From JAFDZO01 sp038225955 (GTDB lineage: Bacteria; Bacteroidota; Ignavibacteria; Tepidaquicellales; Tepidaquicellaceae), in contig JBBRQV010000103.1 of NCBI GenBank assembly GCA_038225955.1, positions 1 through 11,439 of the forward strand: a DNA stretch of 11,439 bases, written 5' to 3'. Shown piece after piece: positions 6,987 to 11,439 of the stretch; the first letter of the stretch is position 1; each line of letters opens with the position of its first letter. The translations under genes were made by a program, and so were the position numbers. Below the pieces are notes generated by a model. That model saw nothing but the letters and a program-made list of their open reading frames with translations. It had not been told where the DNA came from and searched no databases.

Positions 6987-8960
6987 TTACTTAATAAGCA
7001 TCATTTTCTTTGTATCCGTAAACTCATTTGTAATAAGTCTATAGAAGTAAACTCCTGTACCTAATCTTGAACCGTTGAAATCAACTGAATAACTTCCGGA
7101 CGGAACGTCACTCTTTACCATTTCAGATACCTGTTTTCCTAGAGCATCGAATACGATAATTCGTACATCTGATTGCTTTGCAATTGAGTATGAAATTTTT
7201 GTTGTTGGGTTGAACGGATTCGGGAAATTTTGTGAAAGCTCATACTTAGCAGGAACTTCATTGCCGCCAATACCTGTAACCAATGCATTCACTGTTATTG
7301 TTCTCTGATGCCTTGGAGTTCCGTTAGGACCCTGAGCAAGAATTGTCACAGTGTATGTACCTTGTGTTGTATTAGGCGCAACACTGATTTTAGTCTGCAA
7401 TGAATCCGGGAAATTATTTAAAGAATCTTTTCCTATAAATTGAACGGATATTGAACCTGCAGCCGGAGTCGGAGTAACCGTAGCTGAAAACTTAGCAACG
7501 TTTGTATAAAGTTTTACACCCGGTATCGAAGTATAAATCGTCTGCGAACTATTGCCGTTAATACTTAAATTATTATTACTAACCCTCATCGCAAAATCGG
7601 GGAAGTAAGCAGTATATGAACCGTAGTTACTATTTCTGAAATCAGTCCAGCAAACCATTGAACTAATAGGGTTACCATTAATAGCATCATAGTCTCCTTG
7701 ATAGGCAGGAGCAACTGAACCCGGCAATGATATTTTAAAAGTCTTATTTGTAATTCTTTGGTTAGGAGCAAATGTTGCTCCGCCATTGGTTGTATATGTT
7801 GCGTAAACATCCATACTATCTGAGGTAGGAACTCTTCTTGTATCGTACCATTTAATGTAAAGCTTTCCTGTGTTCTTCTCGCACCAAATTGCAGGGAAGA
7901 ATTGGAAATTATTTTGTGAGTTAGCATCATCATTTACAACTGTTGCAGCTGACCATGTAGCACCAAAGTCACTTGAGCTTCTTAAAAATATATCTGATTT
8001 ATTTCCGTTACCGGAAGGATTATTAGAAGCATACACTAAATAAACTCTTCCTCTGTTAGGTCCATAGCTGTTATCGCAGGCAATCATTGGGTAAGGTCTT
8101 GTTCTCATCGCCTGAACGGTTGAACGGCTGCTTACTTCAGTGCCGATGTAATTCGAAAATTGATTCGAAGACATTTGCGTCATAGTTACGCCGCCATCAG
8201 TTGACCTGTAAAGTGTATAAACTCCCGCAGAGTTTGCGCCTGAGTGAGTCATATAATAAACACTGCCGCCTTGTATGTTTCCATTAGGCCCGACTGCTGT
8301 CATACTTCCAGGTAAGGATTGTGTGCTTGCTGTGAACATTGTTGCAAAGGTTGCTCCGTGGTCAGTGCTTCTCACGAAATTACCCGGAGTCATGCCACCG
8401 TAAATGTAACCTCCATAAGGTCCGGCTGTTTGGTCAGCGGCAATCCAGTTTTTATCATTACCAACATTTGCAGAAACTCCTGCTCCCCATGTAACTCCAC
8501 CATCTGTTGACTTAATTGTCCACGTTCCGGTTATAGGGCTTTTCATATTGTCGTAGAATAAATTTCCTAAGCTGTCATATGCGGTTATAGGGTCACCTGA
8601 TGTACCCGGGAACGGTGGTGTTACTCCCGTCCAAGTCATTCCGCCGTCGAATGTTCTGAAAGCCGTATTGATGTTATAGGCGCAGAAATTCCAAAGAGGG
8701 TTTCTAGGATTTTGCGCAATATGAGGTTCAGCTTGGCTGGTTCCCATATCAAAATTATCGTAATCATTAAGTGTGATGAGTGCAGGCGCAAAAAAATCAT
8801 TTTGCTGTGCAATCTGATCTAAATAAATTTGCGGTATTCTATCGAAGCGGGGGTCATCGAGCATTGAAGCGGCATTTCCTGAATTAAATGAAACTAATAC
8901 AAGAAAAATTACCGATAACAATGAAACACTCTTAAAATTGAAAGAGTAGATTCCTTTCAT
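6987..8960 (-). CDS. Secreted BNR/Asp-box beta-propeller protein with type IX sorting tail
   Basis: A 657-residue exported protein. Signal peptide about 1-31 (hydrophobic core 12-24, cleavage probably after the GNAA region). It then has six Asp-box repeats (S/T-x-D-x-G-x-T-W type): 103-110, 151-158 (STDGGVTW), 198-205, 253-260, 329-336 and 390-397. These mark a sialidase-like six- or seven-bladed beta-propeller over about 75-455. A short beta-sandwich region (about 465-560) follows, then an 80-residue sorting tail from NFPNPFNPTT (578-657) ending in KKMMLIK. Asp boxes alone do not show enzyme activity: I could not identify the arginine triad of true sialidases, so a binding or glycan-related role is as likely as hydrolysis. 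The ATG at 8958-8960 has a good Shine-Dalgarno sequence (AAGGAGA, 6-nt spacing). Terminator at 6920-6951. It lies 114 bp after cinA, with no strong terminator seen between. Confidence 0.92.
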   Translation of the reverse strand: MKGIYSFNFKSVSLLSVIFLVLVSFNSGNAASMLDDPRFDRIPQIYLDQIAQQNDFFAPALITLNDYDNFDMGTSQAEPHIAQNPRNPLWNFCAYNINTAFRTFDGGMTWTGVTPPFPGTSGDPITAYDSLGNLFYDNMKSPITGTWTIKSTDGGVTWGAGVSANVGNDKNWIAADQTAGPYGGYIYGGMTPGNFVRSTDHGATFATMFTASTQSLPGSMTAVGPNGNIQGGSVYYMTHSGANSAGVYTLYRSTDGGVTMTQMSSNQFSNYIGTEVSSRSTVQAMRTRPYPMIACDNSYGPNRGRVYLVYASNNPSGNGNKSDIFLRSSSDFGATWSAATVVNDDANSQNNFQFFPAIWCEKNTGKLYIKWYDTRRVPTSDSMDVYATYTTNGGATFAPNQRITNKTFKISLPGSVAPAYQGDYDAINGNPISSMVCWTDFRNSNYGSYTAYFPDFAMRVSNNNLSINGNSSQTIYTSIPGVKLYTNVAKFSATVTPTPAAGSISVQFIGKDSLNNFPDSLQTKISVAPNTTQGTYTVTILAQGPNGTPRHQRTITVNALVTGIGGNEVPAKYELSQNFPNPFNPTTKISYSIAKQSDVRIIVFDALGKQVSEMVKSDVPSGSYSVDFNGSRLGTGVYFYRLITNEFTDTKKMMLIK

Positions 8961-8964
8961 ATTG

Positions 8965-8980
8965 CTTCTCCTTCCAGAAG
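8965..8980 (-). promoter_or_regulatory. Shine-Dalgarno site inside a small stem-loop, propeller gene
   Basis: The minus strand reads CTTCT-GGAAGG-AGAAG, a 5-bp stem with a 6-nt loop. The ribosome-binding sequence AAGGAGA (8973-8967) spans the loop and the 3' arm and ends 6 bases before the ATG. The site fixes the start of the gene; the stem is short, so any masking of the site would be weak. Confidence 0.6.
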
Positions 8981-9023
8981 TTTTTTGTGTTTAATTTTAA
9001 AAATCAATTTGTGATTAATATTG

Positions 9024-9060
9024 TAAAAAAGGGAAAATAATTTTATAAAAAAAGGGAAAA
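9024..9060. repeat. Short direct repeat between cinA and the propeller gene
   Basis: TAAAAAAGGGAAAA (9024-9037) recurs as TAAAAAAAGGGAAAA (9046-9060), 22 bases apart start to start, and a third partial copy (TAAGGGAA) follows near 9064-9071. The same gap also has an imperfect palindrome, AATCAATTTGTGATT (9002-9016). It may be a regulatory region for the propeller gene, but the sequence is low in complexity and I recognise no known operator. Confidence 0.35.
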
Positions 9061-9074
9061 ATATAAGGGAATTA

Positions 9075-10322
9075 TTACATTTTTGAAAGTTGTTTTCTCA
9101 ATATTTCTAATGCCATTTGAGCCGCCCTTTTCTTATTTCTGTCTCTATAGTTTCCAAAAAGAAATTTTTCAGCAAATGTAACATTTTTATCTGAGTAACC
9201 TATATATACTAAACCTACCGGCTTGTCACCGGTACCTCCGGTAGGCCCGGCTATTCCTGTTGTTGAAATTCCTATATCAGTTTTAAAGTGTTTACGTACT
9301 CCCTCTGCCATTTGTTTTGCAGTCTTCTCACTTACTGCGCCATACTTAGTTAAAGTTTCTTTCTTAACATCTAAAAATTTTACTTTTGCTTTATTTGAAT
9401 ATGTAACCATCCCGCCTTTAAAATAATCAGAGCTTCCGCTGACATCAGTTATTCGTGATGAAAGCATTCCGCCTGTACACGATTCAGCAGTTGATAACTT
9501 TAGCTTTTTCTTCTGAAGAATTTTCCCGACAATCTCTTCAAGAATTTCTTCACCTTCTCCAAAAATATGCTCACCGAGTTTTTTTCTTATTTGTGTTTCA
9601 ATCTCATTAATTCTTTTCGTTGCAGCTTTCTCATTATCTGCTTTTACGTTTATTCGTAATCTCACCCCTTCAATACTTGGAAGGAATGCCAGTTTATCAT
9701 TGCCGATTATTGAATGCACATCTCCAATCATTTCATTTAGAACAGATTCCCCTACTCCTGTTGTCAGCAAAGTTTTCTGCTTTAAAACGTAATCGAGATT
9801 TTTCTGAAATTTTTCATTTAGCATCGGAGTAATTACATCCTGAATCATTGCCTTCATTTCATAAGGAACTCCCGGCAGAGCAATAAATACTATTCCGTCT
9901 TGCTCCATCCAAATACCCGGAGCAGTGCCGTTAATATTCCAAATAACCTTCGACTTAGAAGGCACCATCGCCTGTCCGATATTAGTTTCAGGCATTGTTA
10001 CGTTTCTCGTAGAAAAAATTTTCTTTACATGCTCTAAAACTTTCTCATCTAAAATTAATTCATCATTAAAAAATTTTAAAAGAACAGGTTTTGTAATATC
10101 ATCGTGCGTTGGTCCCAATCCTCCTGTAATAATTGTCAAATCGTAATTATTCAATGAATCCTTAAATTCATCCAAAAGCATTTTTTCGTCATCACCAATT
10201 GTAACAGATTTTTCTACGGGCATACCAAGAGAGAATAAAACATCGCCGAGGAACGCAGCATTAGTATTTACAATCTGCCCGATTAAAATTTCATCCCCGA
10301 CTGTAAGTATTTTCGAATTCAT
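9075..10322 (-). CDS. cinA: CinA: nicotinamide-nucleotide amidase / nucleotide pyrophosphatase
   Basis: A full-length two-domain CinA (415 residues, normal size) acting in the cytoplasm. The N-terminal COG1058/molybdopterin-binding-like domain (about 1-165) carries GDEILIGQIVNTNA (9-22) and ITGGLGPTHDDITKP (65-79); in characterised homologues it is an ADP-ribose/nucleotide pyrophosphatase. After a linker domain, the C-terminal PncC domain (about 257-412) carries STAESCTGG (277-285), 'GSSDYFKGGMVTYSN' (296-310) and TTGIAGPTGGTGDKPVG (354-370). It deamidates NMN to NaMN, recycling the nicotinamide nucleotide released by NAD-dependent DNA ligase. It begins 14 bp after the pgpA stop and so is the last gene of the pgsA-pgpA-cinA operon. 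The ATG leader is A/T only, with no Shine-Dalgarno sequence, which fits translation following on from pgpA. In many bacteria cinA is followed by recA; here it is not. Confidence 0.96.
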   Translation of the reverse strand: MNSKILTVGDEILIGQIVNTNAAFLGDVLFSLGMPVEKSVTIGDDEKMLLDEFKDSLNNYDLTIITGGLGPTHDDITKPVLLKFFNDELILDEKVLEHVKKIFSTRNVTMPETNIGQAMVPSKSKVIWNINGTAPGIWMEQDGIVFIALPGVPYEMKAMIQDVITPMLNEKFQKNLDYVLKQKTLLTTGVGESVLNEMIGDVHSIIGNDKLAFLPSIEGVRLRINVKADNEKAATKRINEIETQIRKKLGEHIFGEGEEILEEIVGKILQKKKLKLSTAESCTGGMLSSRITDVSGSSDYFKGGMVTYSNKAKVKFLDVKKETLTKYGAVSEKTAKQMAEGVRKHFKTDIGISTTGIAGPTGGTGDKPVGLVYIGYSDKNVTFAEKFLFGNYRDRNKKRAAQMALEILRKQLSKM

Positions 10323-10336
10323 AATTAAATATTAAA

Positions 10337-10861
10337 TCAAATATTAAAAAATCTTTGAAACGCAATTATTGTAAAAATTGAAACAACTCCTGCGTAAATT
10401 GCAGCCATAACATCATCAAGCATAACACCAAGTGCTGTGTGCTGCTGGTCAAAATATTTTGCAGGCTGAAGCTTTAGTATATCAAATCCTCTGAAGCCGA
10501 TAAAAGTTACTGCACAACAAAGCAAATTCAGTTTCCAGTAACCTGAAGCCATAACAATCATAATCGTAAACCATTGCCCTATGACTTCATCCACTACAAC
10601 AGTAGAAGGGTCATCGCCGTATCGTTTCATCATTGGGATTGTTGCATACGTTCCGAGTATAAACACGATAAGAAATGCAATGCTCAAGGGCATCGGTGCA
10701 TTCATCGATGGAAATAAAAATATTACAAACGCTGCAAGGCTGCCAACTGTACCAGAACCTTTAGGAAAATATCCTGTAAAGAACCAGCTTGCAATAAGCT
10801 TGCTGAAAAAATCAGGATGGAAATCAGGATTTACGATTTTCTTTTCTTTAATAAATCTCAT
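10337..10861 (-). CDS. pgpA: Phosphatidylglycerophosphatase A
   Basis: An integral inner-membrane phosphatase that removes the phosphate from phosphatidylglycerophosphate to give phosphatidylglycerol, the step after PgsA. At 174 residues it matches the family length (E. coli PgpA is 172). Conserved elements: 'LIASWFFTGYFPKGSGTVGSL' region (22-42), the acidic motif DDPSTVVVDEVIGQW (83-97, with Asp91-Glu92), FRGFDILK (123-130) and GVMLDDVMAAIYAG (145-158, with Asp149-Asp150). Hydrophobic segments lie near 40-52, 57-75, 96-121 and 151-170. The ATG at 10859-10861 overlaps the TGA stop of pgsA as ATGA and has its own GGAG 7 bases upstream, so translation is probably coupled. The adjacent PgsA gene supports the assignment. 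Confidence 0.94.
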   Translation of the reverse strand: MRFIKEKKIVNPDFHPDFFSKLIASWFFTGYFPKGSGTVGSLAAFVIFLFPSMNAPMPLSIAFLIVFILGTYATIPMMKRYGDDPSTVVVDEVIGQWFTIMIVMASGYWKLNLLCCAVTFIGFRGFDILKLQPAKYFDQQHTALGVMLDDVMAAIYAGVVSIFTIIAFQRFFNI

Positions 10862-11439
10862 TGGGAATCTCCGTTTGCGTTTTTCTTTTCAAAAAAATAT
10901 GTGATGCCTGTATACAACGTTATAAATGTTACAAAGGACATTAAAAAATAATTGTAAGGAGAGAATAAGTAGTCATTGATATTTATCTTGGCCTGCAAAT
11001 CAGCCGTTACATCTTTCCACAGGAGAAGCACAAGAATAACAAATATGAATGTCATTTGAAAAAAAGTTTTTATCTTGGCAATAAATGAGGTAGGCAGTGT
11101 AACTCCGTTGGCTTCTGAATAAGAACGCATTACAGTGATAACTATATCACGAATAACTATAATAAGTACCATCCACATAGGCATAAAACCTATTATATAA
11201 AAACCAATGAATGCGCAGGAAGTTAAAATTTTATCGGCTAGCGGGTCAAGAAAGATTCCCGTTTTGGTAACCACTCCAAATTTGCGGGCATGCCAGCCGT
11301 CGTACCAGTCAGTTATCGATGCTAATAAATAAACTCCCACCGAAATTTTCCTTAATGTTAAATCTTGCGATAGAAACATATATAAGAAAACCGGAGAAAG
11401 AATTATCCTCAATACGGACAACTGGTTAGGTAGTGTCAA
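10858..11439 (-). CDS. pgsA: CDP-diacylglycerol-glycerol-3-phosphate 3-phosphatidyltransferase, at the window edge
   Basis: The membrane enzyme that makes phosphatidylglycerophosphate from CDP-diacylglycerol and glycerol-3-phosphate, the committed step of phosphatidylglycerol synthesis. The visible 193 residues contain an exact CDP-alcohol phosphotransferase signature, D-x2-D-G-x2-A-R-x8-G-x3-D-x3-D: Asp44, Asp47, Gly48, Ala51, Arg52, Gly61, Asp65 and Asp69. 'LPNQLSVLRIILSPVF' (3-18) is the usual start of PgsA. Hydrophobic segments lie near 10-23, 34-44, 71-97, 122-140 and 158-179; the C-terminus is basic. The first visible codon is TTG at the last three bases of the window. Homologues start within a residue or two of this point, so TTG may be the true start or the ATG may lie just outside. 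First gene of the pgsA-pgpA-cinA operon as far as can be seen. Confidence 0.94.
   Translation of the reverse strand: MTLPNQLSVLRIILSPVFLYMFLSQDLTLRKISVGVYLLASITDWYDGWHARKFGVVTKTGIFLDPLADKILTSCAFIGFYIIGFMPMWMVLIIVIRDIVITVMRSYSEANGVTLPTSFIAKIKTFFQMTFIFVILVLLLWKDVTADLQAKININDYLFSPYNYFLMSFVTFITLYTGITYFFEKKNANGDSQ
10869..10872 (-). promoter_or_regulatory. Shine-Dalgarno site of pgpA inside the end of pgsA
   Basis: GGAG on the minus strand, 7 bases before the ATG at 10861, within the last codons of pgsA. Together with the ATGA overlap it fixes the pgpA start and indicates coupled translation. Confidence 0.6.

Noticed and set aside
7586..7933. 115-codon minus-strand frame inside the propeller gene
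   Set aside because: Out of frame within a clear coding region; Met- and Leu-rich chance translation with no domain.
8319..8510. Cysteine-rich 63-codon plus-strand frame that could look like a small toxin or peptide
   Set aside because: Antisense to the Asp-box repeats of the propeller gene; the cysteines come from the reverse complement of repeated Gly/Ala/Thr codons. No start signal.
8835..8850. 'RIP' tripeptide near the N-terminus of the propeller protein, as in the sialidase FRIP motif
   Set aside because: It lies in the region just after the signal peptide, before the first blade, without the surrounding residues of the motif; probably chance.
10581..10904. 107-codon plus-strand open frame across pgpA and pgsA
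   Set aside because: Antisense to two well-supported genes, with no recognisable domain.

Overview
The window looks like a piece of chromosome from an AT-rich bacterium of the Fibrobacterota-Chlorobiota-Bacteroidota group, most likely an Ignavibacteriota-like lineage. Two secreted proteins end in the type IX secretion (Por) sorting tail with the N-[YF]-PNPFNPTT signature common in that group. One intergenic region carries an exact Bacteroidota-type promoter (TTTG-N19-TAnnTTTG). Five of the eight genes with a visible leader have no Shine-Dalgarno sequence, only an A/T-rich leader. The phylum is inferred; there is no rRNA or marker gene here to settle it.

Layout from left to right. Positions 2-1663 (+) hold an exporter-type ABC half-transporter whose first residues lie outside the window, followed by a 10-bp hairpin. 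Positions 1813-2049 (-) encode a small exported protein with two WxxGHW repeats. Divergent from it is rdgB (2110-2709, +), the house-cleaning nucleotide pyrophosphatase. Convergent with rdgB is a 69-residue protein (2721-2930, -) of an uncharacterised family. Next comes a SpoU/TrmH-family RNA 2'-O-methyltransferase (3015-3788, +), whose reading frame is open further upstream but whose true start is at 3015. A strong shared terminator separates it from the convergent secreted subtilisin-like protease (3846-6785, -). Upstream of the protease is a 201-bp intergenic region with a promoter, a leader hairpin and the terminator of the next gene. That gene (6987-8960, -) encodes a secreted BNR/Asp-box beta-propeller protein with the same 80-residue sorting tail. 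The right end is a compact minus-strand operon, pgsA-pgpA-cinA (11439 down to 9075).

The genes form three functional groups. PgsA and PgpA catalyse consecutive steps of phosphatidylglycerol synthesis, and CinA (NMN deamidase / nucleotide pyrophosphatase) is transcribed with them. RdgB and the SpoU methyltransferase are housekeeping enzymes for nucleotide-pool and RNA maintenance. The protease and the propeller protein are probable type IX cargo for the cell surface or medium; none of the secretion machinery is in the window.

I found no tRNA, rRNA, CRISPR array, insertion sequence, phage gene or recognisable defence system. No gene-free stretch exceeds 300 bases. I do not see a new multi-gene system. 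The points most worth checking are the promoter plus terminator-shaped leader hairpin in front of the protease, and the two small proteins of unknown function.
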